From positions 1,153,501 to 1,217,500 of the forward strand of contig NC_007626.1 of the NCBI RefSeq assembly GCF_000009985.1: a stretch of DNA of 64,000 bases, read 5' to 3'. The position numbers and the translations under genes were made by a program. The notes under the pieces are model-generated. The model saw nothing but the letters and a program-made list of their open reading frames with translations. It had not been told where the DNA came from and did no database searches. Every line of letters begins with the position of its first letter. The stretch's first letter is position 1. Positions 1 to 8,843 of the stretch are shown here, one piece after another. The DNA is from Paramagnetospirillum magneticum AMB-1 (GTDB taxonomy: Bacteria; Pseudomonadota; Alphaproteobacteria; Rhodospirillales; Magnetospirillaceae).

Positions 1-439
1 TGGCCGTCTGTTCATCGCTTCCAACTTGACCGGTTCGTACGCCATCGATCGCTGGCGCCTGAGCCCGAAGGTTGGCGTGATGTACCTGACCGAGTTCCAG
101 AACGCTTACAACGACACTGGCACCAGCACCGCTCGCAATGCCAGCCAGGTTATCGAGTTCGGCCGCGCCAGCGGTGGCTTGAAGACCGGTTATGCCTTCG
201 ACGGCTTCGTGCCCTTCGTCAAGCTGACCGGCGAGTGGGACTTCACCAAGCCGAAGGCGGTGCTCAAGAGCAACGGCCAGATGTCGGCCGTCGATAATGG
301 CGGCGGTGTCGCCGGTGTGGGTGTCGACTTTGGTGGCGCGGGCCCGTGGTCCGGTGCTGTCGAAGGGTCGTACAACTCGATCGGTCGTACCAGCCTTGAT
401 GTCTGGCAGGGCACTGCCAAGGTTCGCTATCAGTTCTAA
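1..439 (+). CDS. Autotransporter-type outer-membrane beta-barrel protein, C-terminal part
   Basis: The reading frame is open from the left edge, so only the last ~145 residues are present and the true start lies outside. The visible part alternates polar and hydrophobic residues in short strands (for example VGVMYLTEF and VAGVGVDFG). It ends in VRYQF, a C-terminal aromatic residue after an alternating strand, which is the outer-membrane barrel assembly signal recognised by BamA. This is the usual end of an autotransporter or porin-like barrel. Passenger and function cannot be judged from this fragment. It is followed directly by a strong terminator hairpin. Confidence 0.7.
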   Translation, partial: GRLFIASNLTGSYAIDRWRLSPKVGVMYLTEFQNAYNDTGTSTARNASQVIEFGRASGGLKTGYAFDGFVPFVKLTGEWDFTKPKAVLKSNGQMSAVDNGGGVAGVGVDFGGAGPWSGAVEGSYNSIGRTSLDVWQGTAKVRYQF

Positions 440-458
440 TCTTCGGATTGGTCTGAAA

Positions 459-1304
459 ATGCTGGGAAGGGCTAAGTCTTCGGGCTTAGCCCTTTTCCTT
501 TGTTGTCTGCTGTTGTCTGGTTGCGCCAGCCGGTTGGAAACGGCCGAAGCTCTTGCGGCCAAACATCAATGGCGACCGAGCGTGACCACGACCCCCTCCT
601 TCGACCTCTATTCCCTTGGCCCTGGTCGGCTGGTGCCGGGGGCTCCCCTTGTCGTTTACATCGAAGGGGACGGATACGCCTGGATCAGCAGGAACAGAAT
701 TTCCGACGATCCAACCCCCCGGCGATTGCTGGTTCTGGAATTGGCATTGGCTGATCCACGGCCAAACGTGGTCTACCTCGCCAGACCGTGCCAGTATGTC
801 CGCGGCAGTCAATTCCGGAACTGTCAGCCGGCCTATTGGGACACCGCTGGCTATGCTCCGGAGGTGATTGAGGCTTTCAATGTCGCCATCGACCGTTTCG
901 CACGCAAAGTTGGTGCCTCTCAGGTGTTCTATGTTGGCTATTCCGGTGGCGGCGCCGTGGCGACGCTGGTGGCGGCCAGGCGGTCAGATACCGCAGGCCT
1001 GATTACTGTGGCCGGTGTGCTTGACCATGAAACCTGGACAAAGCTGGACGGGTTAGGCCCCCTACGCTATTCCCTCAATCCCGCCGACGAGACGGCGAGG
1101 GTGGTCAATGTGCCGCAACTGCATTTCTCGGGTGGGCGCGACCGGGTTGTTCCAAGCGCCGTGGCTCGGGCCTATGCCGCCCGGTATCCCCGCGGACGAC
1201 GACCGGCGATCGAGGTGCTGGACAGTTACGATCACGAATGCTGCTGGGCGGAAGGATGGCGCGATCTGATCTCCCGACCTCTTCCACGTCCAGGGGAGCC
1301 CTGA
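459..1304 (+). CDS. Lipoprotein with alpha/beta-hydrolase fold
   Basis: 281 residues from ATG 459. This start is chosen because it gives a short basic n-region, a hydrophobic stretch and the lipobox LSGC with Cys22, so the mature protein should be lipid-anchored. The hydrolase core has the nucleophile elbow GYSGGG (Ser162), a later Asp in SGGRDRVV and a His in the segment DSYDHE, which together make a plausible Ser-Asp-His triad. The substrate is unknown; esterase or lipase-like activity is an inference from the fold. Its stop codon overlaps the next gene's ATG by one base, so the two are probably translated together. The upstream gene's terminator hairpin lies within its first codons. Confidence 0.75.
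   Translation: MLGRAKSSGLALFLCCLLLSGCASRLETAEALAAKHQWRPSVTTTPSFDLYSLGPGRLVPGAPLVVYIEGDGYAWISRNRISDDPTPRRLLVLELALADPRPNVVYLARPCQYVRGSQFRNCQPAYWDTAGYAPEVIEAFNVAIDRFARKVGASQVFYVGYSGGGAVATLVAARRSDTAGLITVAGVLDHETWTKLDGLGPLRYSLNPADETARVVNVPQLHFSGGRDRVVPSAVARAYAARYPRGRRPAIEVLDSYDHECCWAEGWRDLISRPLPRPGEP
469..496 (+). terminator. Rho-independent terminator with UUCG loop
   Basis: A 10-bp stem (one G-U pair) with arms 469-478 and 483-492 is capped by TTCG and followed by TTTT at 493-496. It lies 30 bases after the barrel gene stop. It also falls inside codons 4-12 of the next predicted gene, whose signal peptide starts at 459. Confidence 0.85.
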
Positions 1305-3259
1305 TGCGATCTGACCTTAATTCCGGCCTGCGCCCGGTTCTGGGCCCGGCCTTGGCTCTGCTGCTGGCGCTGCCCATCGCCCTGGGGTCGTTGCCGCCAT
1401 TTCGCTTCGGATATTGGGACAAGGCCGAACCCATGGTGGTTTGGCTCAACCTGTGTTCCTTCCTGGGTGCGCTTGCCTTGGCCCGTTGCGCCTGGGTGAT
1501 GCCGCGCGCCACGGTACCGAATCTGTTTCATCCCTATGTCCTCGCACCTCTGGCGGTCGCCCTTTGGAGTCTTGCGGCGGCGCCATTTGATGCTTTGCCT
1601 CGCCTCAGCCTGTTCGGCGTACCGCAAAGCGGACTTGGCGCCCTGTGGTTCCTGGATTTCGCCATTCTCATCGCTTGCGGCCTGATGGTGCGGGATTGCC
1701 GGGTTGCCTGGCGGCTGTTGTGCTGGGCGGCGGCGGCCATAACGCTGGTGATTGCCGGACTCAAGGTGTCCGATCACTTTTTTACCAGTATCGAGAGCAC
1801 TCTATTGCTCTATGTGGATGCCTATTATGGCTGGATCGGCGTCACTCTGCCGGTTTTGGCCTGGTGGTGGACACGGCACCGTCGCGATTGGCCGTTGACC
1901 GTGACATTGGCCATTGCCGCACTGGCATGCGTCTACAGCTCGCACAGCCTGACGGCCTGGTCCATTCTGATCGGCGGGACGGCCCTGGTCCTGGCGTCCG
2001 AACGGCTGCCGGTTCAGCCGGTTCGGCTTTTCACCCGATCGCCTTGGGGGAGTGCAGTCCTGGTTGCGGTGGGTGCCCTTTTGCCGCCCTTTGCATTGCG
2101 CGCTGCAAAGCCGCTTCTTAACAGTCCATCTTTGCTGGATCGCCTCCATCTTCAGGAAATGGTGCTGGCCGACATGGCCCGGTCGCCGTCCTGGCTGATG
2201 GGGCAGGGCTGGGGGCGCGTCCAGGATGCCTTCCACGGGAATCTCAATGTCACCGGGGAGAACCTTTGGCAGCCAACCTGGATATTCCTGTCCAGCGACT
2301 ACTTCAGCAGCCATAACTGGCTGCTGGATACGGTGCATGCCGTGGGGCTTCCAGGGGCTGGTCTGGTTCTGGCTGGATTTTTGGTTCTGCCCCTGTATGC
2401 CGCTCCTGCGGCGCGACCGGCCGCGACCATGTTGGCTCTCGCCTATGCCCTGATCTCGGCGGTCTGGTTTCACCTCTGCTTTTCCCTGCCGTTCTTTGCC
2501 CTGGCCATGGCGGCGGTGGGGCGGTCGGCGCGGGAGGTGGAGATTTCCGCCCTACAAAGACGGGCCGCAGCCTGGAGCCTGATGGCCGTCGCTGCCTTAC
2601 CGATGTTGGGCGCTGGGGCCTTGGCGGAATATGGCTTGAATATCGGGGCGATTCACCGGGGTCTGACAGGTGGAGCTGTTTTTGACCGGGCATGGCCTGT
2701 GGACCCGCGAGGTTCGGACCTGGAAGCGGCTGAAGTCATTCGGGACGCCTTCGCAGACCTCGCCAAAGACGAGCGTCGGCCTAATCCGGCGGCTATTCCC
2801 GGGGCGCGCGCCATGATGGCGACGCTGGCTGCCCGTATCCCCCAGAGTGATACGGTCCAGATGATCACAATTGGCCTTGGGGTTCAGTCCTATCTCCATT
2901 TCAGCAAGGAGCTGGCCTGGCTGGCGCCGGACTTGCCAAGCAGCCGCGATTTATGGCGCCCCTGGCTTGATCGTCTGTTGTGGTTGGCGCCGGGGCGTAC
3001 CGATCAGGCGATCGGCTATTTGACGGACCGGGCCGTGGCCGGTGATCTGCTGGCTGTAGAACAGGTTGTCACCGCGATTCTCAAACGGAATCCCAGTGAT
3101 CCGGTCGGGTTGTATTTTCGGGGGCTGGCGCTGATTCTCTTGCGTGATCCAACGGTCCGGCCGCTGGCGGTCGACTCATTCAGGGCTTCTGTCGCCGCGG
3201 GGATCGAGCGCTTCATGCCCCTGGATCCGGTGGTGCGCCAACTCATCGAGTCCCGGTGA
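1304..3259 (+). CDS. O-antigen ligase/Wzy-like polytopic membrane protein
   Basis: 651 residues; ATG 1304 overlaps the previous stop (TGATG). Roughly the first 450 residues form about ten hydrophobic segments. Between them is a long periplasmic-looking loop with HNWLLDTVHAVGLPGA, which resembles the conserved loop of the Wzy_C/O-antigen ligase family (HNxxL...GLPG). The last ~190 residues are soluble and helical, possibly TPR-like. By analogy it could ligate or polymerise a surface glycan, or attach sugar to a protein. No glycosyltransferase genes are next to it, so the substrate is unknown. It meets the convergent downstream gene with no spacer. Confidence 0.6.
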   Translation: MRSDLNSGLRPVLGPALALLLALPIALGSLPPFRFGYWDKAEPMVVWLNLCSFLGALALARCAWVMPRATVPNLFHPYVLAPLAVALWSLAAAPFDALPRLSLFGVPQSGLGALWFLDFAILIACGLMVRDCRVAWRLLCWAAAAITLVIAGLKVSDHFFTSIESTLLLYVDAYYGWIGVTLPVLAWWWTRHRRDWPLTVTLAIAALACVYSSHSLTAWSILIGGTALVLASERLPVQPVRLFTRSPWGSAVLVAVGALLPPFALRAAKPLLNSPSLLDRLHLQEMVLADMARSPSWLMGQGWGRVQDAFHGNLNVTGENLWQPTWIFLSSDYFSSHNWLLDTVHAVGLPGAGLVLAGFLVLPLYAAPAARPAATMLALAYALISAVWFHLCFSLPFFALAMAAVGRSAREVEISALQRRAAAWSLMAVAALPMLGAGALAEYGLNIGAIHRGLTGGAVFDRAWPVDPRGSDLEAAEVIRDAFADLAKDERRPNPAAIPGARAMMATLAARIPQSDTVQMITIGLGVQSYLHFSKELAWLAPDLPSSRDLWRPWLDRLLWLAPGRTDQAIGYLTDRAVAGDLLAVEQVVTAILKRNPSDPVGLYFRGLALILLRDPTVRPLAVDSFRASVAAGIERFMPLDPVVRQLIESR

Positions 3260-4168
3260 TCAGGGCACCGTGGGGGGGCGTTCGGCCGGCGAGCCGGCCA
3301 GCACCTCGTCAACAATCCGCCGACGCTGTTCCGAGGCGCCGGCATTGCCCGGCGGGGTAAAACAGGCAAGCATCCGGCGTCCCAAATTCTCCATGCCACG
3401 CCCCAGATAGGTGGGGGGAAGCGTCAGGTAAAGGTCGCAACGCCGACCGGAGGAATCGGTCAGGGTTATCCCCTCCGGCCGTTGCGAGGTTTGCCCGAGA
3501 GCCCGTTCGAGACGGTCCTGGGTGTCGGGCGAGACGGGGTGCACCGTGATCTCGACGCTGGTTCCCGACTTGCGGACCGGCGGCGGACACGAACCGGTTC
3601 CAAGGGTGCAGGACAAGGTCCAGCGTGATTGCTTTTCCGCGGCGTCGATGGCCGAGGAAAGGCCTTCGCGCTGGGCCGCCGCCTGGCGAGCGGAAAGATA
3701 GCTTGATGTCTTTTTCCCGGTCAGCATGTCGGGGTGAAAGCCGCCGGCCAGGCAGTGCAGGACTTCATGGCCGACCGCCTCCAGTTGAAATGCCGAGGGA
3801 CCCGCCGGCAGAGCCACGTAGATATCGCAGCGTCCTGAGTCCGGGTCTGGGACGGCGACTCCCGCCAGTTCCATGCCGGTGTGGCCGCCGACCGCCCTTC
3901 TCAGGGCATCCGTCTGCCGAGCCGTGTCAAGGGCATGCAGTGTGACGACTTGCCTGGGGTGCCACCACTCGCCCTGAACGGGCATGGCCGCCATCTGCGC
4001 CTCCGTCATCGAACAGACAGGAGCCTTGGCGTTGACGGGAGCGCCGCAAAAACCACCTCCGCCACAGCCGGAGAGCAGGGCCGTCGCGACGATGCAGAAG
4101 GCCTGCGGCCACCCCGCCATGGGGCTAAATGGCCGAATTCCACGGGGCGCGCTCGACTGGGGGGGCAC
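3260..4168 (-). CDS. Lipoprotein with internally duplicated domain and one HExxH motif
   Basis: 302 residues from GTG 4168, chosen because AAAGGAG lies 5 bases upstream. A lipobox (LLSGC, Cys35) marks it as a lipoprotein. Residues ~73-141 and ~205-270 are two copies of the same domain: each has a Thr-Gln-x3-Leu helix, then SGRCDIYVALP or GRRCDLYLTLP, then a helix. Copy one carries HEVLHC (His134-Glu135...His138), a zinc-metallopeptidase-type HExxH. In copy two the same place reads GRRMLAC, so the metal site is lost there. I do not recognise the family. A catalytic role is only suggested by HExxH, and no third zinc ligand is evident. Confidence 0.6.
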   Translation of the reverse strand: MPPQSSAPRGIRPFSPMAGWPQAFCIVATALLSGCGGGGFCGAPVNAKAPVCSMTEAQMAAMPVQGEWWHPRQVVTLHALDTARQTDALRRAVGGHTGMELAGVAVPDPDSGRCDIYVALPAGPSAFQLEAVGHEVLHCLAGGFHPDMLTGKKTSSYLSARQAAAQREGLSSAIDAAEKQSRWTLSCTLGTGSCPPPVRKSGTSVEITVHPVSPDTQDRLERALGQTSQRPEGITLTDSSGRRCDLYLTLPPTYLGRGMENLGRRMLACFTPPGNAGASEQRRRIVDEVLAGSPAERPPTVP

Positions 4169-4180
4169 TCCATCTCCTTT

Positions 4181-4560
4181 AACGCTTACAGTCGCCCGAT
4201 CCTCTGGGGAATGGTCCTACGGAGCGGTTTCTGGACGCGCTGATTCTCCGAAATCCGCTGCCATCCGGCTCACATGTCGGAAACAACCCAGATGGCTGCG
4301 ACCGAGCCGCCGGACGTGCGTGCCGGCGAAGACGCAGGGCGTTCGGGTGCCGCCGCATGGAGACACCGCAGCCCCGCCCCGCGGGCGGGCATTGGGGAGG
4401 GGGCTCTCCGGCGCTGATGACGTCACCGCCATCAGAGACCGGGATATGGCCCTCTCCTCATGCCCGCATGCGGACCGGCGTGAACTGCGGCCAACCGCCT
4501 TTCACCTCCGAGCCCCGAGCTAACGTCACGACTGAAGCGCGGCTCGGGTCGGAGTGGAGT
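4181..4560. other. Gene-free stretch
   Basis: About 380 GC-rich bases upstream of the duplicated lipoprotein. Several reading frames are open on both strands, but none has a good ribosome-binding site or recognisable protein. I see no convincing promoter, repeat or RNA structure here. It may be a decayed gene. Confidence 0.4.
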
Positions 4561-4563
4561 TGC

Positions 4564-4805
4564 CTATTTCTTGTCGGGAGCAGGGGCTGGGACGGTCTTG
4601 GTGTCGGTCATCCCTCCCTTGGCATCGGCCGCGGCGCCCTTGGCATCGGCCGCGGCGCCCTTGGCGGCGTCGCTCATCCCTTGGGTGGTTGCTCCCGTGG
4701 TTTGCGGAGTCGTGACAGGGCGACAACGCCACCAGGAACCTGAGCCCAGGCCACCGCGCTGGAGAGCAAAAGGGCGGCGCCCGCGACAGTGATGGTCTTG
4801 ATCAT
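4564..4805 (-). pseudogene. Small exported protein with Ala/Lys-rich repeats, frameshifted
   Basis: ATG at 4805 has a good ribosome-binding site (AGGAG, 7 bases upstream) and begins a clear Sec signal peptide (MIKTITVAGAALLLSS, cleavage after AVAWA). After about 31 codons this frame runs into a poor tail and stops. Another frame takes over smoothly from about 4712. It reads TTPQTTGATTQGMSDAAKG, then two copies of the heptapeptide AAADAKG, and ends in PAPAPDKK with TAG at 4564. Adding one base near 4710-4715 would restore an ~80-residue exported protein. It is therefore either a real one-base deletion or a sequencing error. The repeat DNA is near-identical, in 21-bp units at about 4617-4658. 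Confidence 0.65.
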
Positions 4806-5059
4806 GGTTCGTCTCCTATTCTGAGATAGTCCAAGTATTATCGCTCAAGGCACTGATTCGGGGAAATGAAAACTTAGCGGTTGCGGAAAGGGGGGGCGTC
4901 CGCGCGTGTACGACTTTGACCGTATCCCGGCCGGCGCAGATTTCCGACGTGGAAGGGCTTTTCTCGACAAGCGCGGCACGGAACGGCCGATCAGGACTCT
5001 TTCCTGCCGGGCATCCTGTGGCATAAGGGGCCAGCCGAGCCAAGGGAACCCAGCCTCAG

Positions 5060-6679
5060 ATGATTCGTTTCGAAAATATCAGCAAGCAGAACAGCCACCG
5101 CATCCTCTTCCTCGATTCCTCCGCCGCCCTCAACCGGGGCGAAAAGGTCGGTCTGGTCGGTCCTAACGGCGCGGGCAAGACGACGCTGTTTCGGATGATC
5201 ACCGGCGAGGAAGTGCCGGATGCGGGGCAGGTCTCCATCGAGAAGCAGGTCTCCATCGGATATTTCAACCAGGATGTGGGTGAAATGTCCGGCCGCAGCG
5301 CGGTGGCGGAAGTGATGGACGGGGCTGGGCCGGTCAGCACGGTGGCGGCGGAGCTGGCGGAGCTTGAGGCCGCCATGTGCGATCCCGACCGCGACGACAT
5401 GGATGCCGTCATCGAGCGGTTTGGCGAAGTGCAGGCGCGCTTCGAGGAATTGGGCGGCTACGAGTTGGAGGGCCGCGCCCGCGAAGTGCTGGCGGGCCTC
5501 TCCTTCAGCCAGGAGATGATGGACGGCGACGTGGGCGCTCTGTCGGGTGGCTGGAAGATGCGGGTGGCGCTTGGCCGCATTTTGCTCATGCGGCCGGACG
5601 CCATGCTCCTCGACGAGCCCAGCAACCACCTGGACATCGAAAGCCTGATCTGGCTGGAGGATTTCCTCAAGGGCTATGACGGCGCCCTGCTGATGACGTC
5701 CCACGATCGCGAATTCCTCAACCGGATCGTCGGCAAGATCATCGAGATCGACGGTGGGTCGCTGACCACCTATTCCGGCGATTACGCCTTCTACGAGCGC
5801 CAGCGGGCACTGAACGAAAAGCAGCAGCAGGCCCAGTTCGAACGCCAGCAGGCCATGCTGGCCAAGGAGATCAAGTTCATTGAGCGCTTCAAGGCCCGGG
5901 CCTCCCACGCCGCCCAGGTGCAGAGCCGGGTGAAGAAGCTCGACAAGATCGAGCGCTTCGAGCCGCCCAGGCGGCGCCAGACCGTGGCCTTCGACTTTCC
6001 GCCGGCTCCGCGCTCGGGCGATGACGTGGCGGTGTTGAAGAACGTGCACAAGGGCTATGGCAGCAAGGCCATCTACCAGGGGCTCGACCTCATCATCCGC
6101 CGCAAGGAACGCTGGTGCGTCATGGGGGTCAATGGCGCGGGCAAGTCGACGCTGCTGAAGCTGATTGCCGGCGCGGCCGAACCGGACAGCGGCACCGTCG
6201 CCGTGGGGGCCAGCGTCAGGATGGGCTATTTCTCCCAGCACGCCATGGAACTGCTGGACGGCGACGCCACCGTGTTCGAAGCCCTGGAAAGCGCCTTCCC
6301 GGTGGCGAACCAGGGGTCGTTGCGGGCGCTGGCCGGCTGTTTCGGCTTTTCCGGCGACGATGTGGAAAAGAAATGCCGCGTCCTATCGGGCGGCGAGAAG
6401 GCTCGCCTCGTCATGGCGATCATGCTGTTCAATCCGCCGAATTTCCTGGTGCTCGACGAGCCCACCAACCACCTCGACCTCGACACCAAGGAGATGCTGA
6501 TCAAGGCGCTGGCCGCCTATGAGGGCACCATGCTGTTCGTGTCGCACGACCGGCATTTCCTGGCGGCGCTGTCCAACCGGGTGCTGGAGCTGACGCCCGA
6601 GGGCGTTCACCAGTACAGCGGCGGCTATACGGAATACGTGGCGCGCACCGGGCACGAGGCGCCGGGGCTGCGGAGTTGA
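5060..6679 (+). CDS. ABC-F family ATPase
   Basis: 539 residues with two ABC ATPase domains in one chain and no membrane segments, the hallmark of ABC-F proteins that act on the ribosome. Domain one has Walker A GPNGAGKT (34-41), signature LSGGWKMRVALGR and Walker B MLLDEPSNHLD. Domain two has Walker A GVNGAGKST (~355), LSGGEKAR and FLVLDEPTNHLD. The linker between them is rich in charged residues and Gln (LNEKQQQAQFERQQ), as expected for the P-site tRNA interaction motif region. The exact subfamily is not clear. Translation regulation or ribosome rescue is the family expectation; antibiotic resistance is possible but not indicated. Confidence 0.88.
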   Translation: MIRFENISKQNSHRILFLDSSAALNRGEKVGLVGPNGAGKTTLFRMITGEEVPDAGQVSIEKQVSIGYFNQDVGEMSGRSAVAEVMDGAGPVSTVAAELAELEAAMCDPDRDDMDAVIERFGEVQARFEELGGYELEGRAREVLAGLSFSQEMMDGDVGALSGGWKMRVALGRILLMRPDAMLLDEPSNHLDIESLIWLEDFLKGYDGALLMTSHDREFLNRIVGKIIEIDGGSLTTYSGDYAFYERQRALNEKQQQAQFERQQAMLAKEIKFIERFKARASHAAQVQSRVKKLDKIERFEPPRRRQTVAFDFPPAPRSGDDVAVLKNVHKGYGSKAIYQGLDLIIRRKERWCVMGVNGAGKSTLLKLIAGAAEPDSGTVAVGASVRMGYFSQHAMELLDGDATVFEALESAFPVANQGSLRALAGCFGFSGDDVEKKCRVLSGGEKARLVMAIMLFNPPNFLVLDEPTNHLDLDTKEMLIKALAAYEGTMLFVSHDRHFLAALSNRVLELTPEGVHQYSGGYTEYVARTGHEAPGLRS

Positions 6680-6771
6680 TCCGACGCCGAGATATTTAAC
6701 GATTCGGTAAATTGCTCTGGAATCGCCAGCCGCTAGCATGGGGGCCTCGACCGCATCCGCCCAGGGATCCC

Positions 6772-6957
6772 ATGAAGCTCGTCCGAGGCCATATCAAACG
6801 CCTGACCGACCTGATCGAGGCCGAATATCACGGCCGCGATTTCGACCGTCATGAGGCCTATCGCCTAGCCATGACCTTGGCCGAGGCATCGCCGGAGATT
6901 CGCGACACCATGCGGCGCGTCGCCAGCCGCATGACGCCTTCGGGCCTTCAGGCCTAG
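6772..6957 (+). CDS. Small helical protein, function unknown
   Basis: 61 residues from ATG 6772, preceded by AGGGA. The protein is charged and helical (HIKRLTDLIEAEYHGRDFD), with no signal peptide, membrane segment or metal motif. It lies 13 bases before the PhoX-type phosphatase gene and is probably cotranscribed with it. I do not recognise the family. The good start, the normal codon bias and the tight spacing support a real gene. Confidence 0.55.
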   Translation: MKLVRGHIKRLTDLIEAEYHGRDFDRHEAYRLAMTLAEASPEIRDTMRRVASRMTPSGLQA

Positions 6958-6970
6958 GGGGGGCGGAATC

Positions 6971-8833
6971 ATGCGGTTCCGCCATGTCATCGCGTCGGGC
7001 CTGCTCGGCCTGCCCTGCTGCGCCCTGGCCGCCGAGCCGGCCATCCGCTCGGTGGAGTTCACGGCCACGCCCGCTCCCCGCGTCGCCGAGGAGATGGTGG
7101 TGGCCGGGACCCGCTCGGTGGCCCGCGTCACCTATCAAGACGGCCGCCGCCGCGATTTTCCCTTGAGCTACGAGGTGCTGCTGCGCACGGGAGAGGGCGG
7201 GGCCGGGCTGGTGGTCGACCGCCACGGCAAAGCCATTCCGGCCACCTTGGCCGACGAGGGCGGCCGGGCCGCCAGGGGGCCGTTCCATGCCGCCTCGCCC
7301 GACGCCAACTCGCTGCTGGTCACCGGGACGGGGCCGGTGCTGATCACTCATTTCGAGTACCAGACCGAGGCCCCCGACCTGGACCCGGCCAAGCCCCCGG
7401 TCACCATGTATGCCCGCCTGCCCATGTCCATGGCCGCCACCCGGCTGGGACAGGACGCCACGTCCGGCCGCCTGACGGCGCTTGGCATGGACAATGTGGA
7501 CATGGCGGCCATCGAGGGCCTGTGGATACCCTGCGCCGGGACCCTGACGCCGTGGAACACCCATCTGGGCGGCGAGGAATACGAGCCCGATGCCCGCAGC
7601 TTCCAGGCCAAGCCGCTGGAGGCCATGAACCTGTTCCTGGGCACGCCCGGCAAGACCGCCGCCCAGGGCGGGGCCAAGCCCTATCGCTACGGCCATCTGG
7701 TGGAAGTGGCCATGTCCGGCGGCAGGGCCGTGCCGACCAAGCACTACGCCACCGGCCGCCTGTCCTTCGAACTGGCCGACATTCAGGAGGACGGACGCAC
7801 CGCCTATTTCGGCGACGACGGCCGCGATGTCGGCCTGTTCATGTTCGTGGCCGACCGCGTCGGCGACCTGTCGTCGGGAAGCCTTTACGCCGCCAAATGG
7901 CGGCAGGTGGACGGCGCCAATGGCGGCCGCGCCCGTCTGGCCTGGATCCGGCTGGGGCATGCCAGCGATGCCGAGATCAAGGCCCTGGTGGATCGCGGCA
8001 TTTCCTTCGACGAGATTTTCGACACCGCCGATGCGCCGGCCGAGGGCTTTCGCCCGGTCTACGCCTATCCGGGGACGGGGGCCAAGCCCCGGCTGGAATA
8101 TCTGCGTCCGCGCCCCGGCATGGAACTGGCGGCGGCGTTCCTTGAGACCCGGCGCTATGCCGCCTGGCTGGGCGCCACCACCGAGTTCACCAAGATGGAA
8201 GGCCAGACCCATGACGGCGCCGGGCGCCGGCTGTTCACCGCCATGTCCTATGTGGAAGGCGGCATGCTCGATGGCCGCAACGCAGAGCGGCCGCAAGACG
8301 ACATCCGCCTGACCGGGGACGAGAAGGACCTGACCTGTGGCATCGTCTACCAGAGCAGCCTGTGGCCGGGCCAGTACGACAGCGACGGGCGGCCCATCGC
8401 CAGCGACTGGGTGGCGACGGACATGTCGGCCCTGGTGCTGGGGGAGCGCAATGCCGAGGGGGGCGGCAACCGCCACGACAAGTGCCATACCGACAAGGTG
8501 GCCAACCCCGACAATCTCAAGTTCTCGCCGGCCCTGCGCACCTTGTTCATCGGCGAGGACAGCGGGAACCACCTGAATAATTATCTCTGGGCCTACAATG
8601 TCGACAATGGGGCGCTGACCCGGCTGGCCTGGGCGCCCATCGGCGCCGAATGGACCGGCCTTGCCGTGGTCGAGGGCTTGGGGCGCCACGCCTATATCCT
8701 GTCCAACCTCCAGCATCCCGGCGCCGCCGAGGATCTGGCCAAGTATCCCCCCGAGATCCGCGACGAGATGCGCAAGCGCGTCGACCAGCGCGGCGCGGTG
8801 GGCTATCTGCGGGGGCTGCCGGCCCTGCGCTGA
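6971..8833 (+). CDS. PhoX/DUF839 family phosphatase
   Basis: 620 residues with an N-terminal Sec signal peptide ending CALAAEP (about residue 21). The body matches the PhoX/DUF839 layout: the early block GTLTPWNTHLGGEEYEPDA corresponds to the family's TPW-T-x-CEE metal-binding motif, and a later segment SGNHLNNYLWAYN corresponds to the family's N-rich C-terminal part. Classical PhoX enzymes are calcium/iron phosphomonoesterases exported by Tat. This leader has no twin arginine, and the acidic pair is preceded by Gly rather than Cys, so it is a divergent member and phosphatase activity is an inference. It probably acts in the periplasm. Confidence 0.75.
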   Translation: MRFRHVIASGLLGLPCCALAAEPAIRSVEFTATPAPRVAEEMVVAGTRSVARVTYQDGRRRDFPLSYEVLLRTGEGGAGLVVDRHGKAIPATLADEGGRAARGPFHAASPDANSLLVTGTGPVLITHFEYQTEAPDLDPAKPPVTMYARLPMSMAATRLGQDATSGRLTALGMDNVDMAAIEGLWIPCAGTLTPWNTHLGGEEYEPDARSFQAKPLEAMNLFLGTPGKTAAQGGAKPYRYGHLVEVAMSGGRAVPTKHYATGRLSFELADIQEDGRTAYFGDDGRDVGLFMFVADRVGDLSSGSLYAAKWRQVDGANGGRARLAWIRLGHASDAEIKALVDRGISFDEIFDTADAPAEGFRPVYAYPGTGAKPRLEYLRPRPGMELAAAFLETRRYAAWLGATTEFTKMEGQTHDGAGRRLFTAMSYVEGGMLDGRNAERPQDDIRLTGDEKDLTCGIVYQSSLWPGQYDSDGRPIASDWVATDMSALVLGERNAEGGGNRHDKCHTDKVANPDNLKFSPALRTLFIGEDSGNHLNNYLWAYNVDNGALTRLAWAPIGAEWTGLAVVEGLGRHAYILSNLQHPGAAEDLAKYPPEIRDEMRKRVDQRGAVGYLRGLPALR

Positions 8834-8843
8834 GGGCGCCGGG

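Noticed and set aside
4217..4743. Overlapping short frames on both strands
   Set aside because: No ribosome-binding sites, odd composition, no recognisable protein; part is the frameshifted gene's wrong frame.
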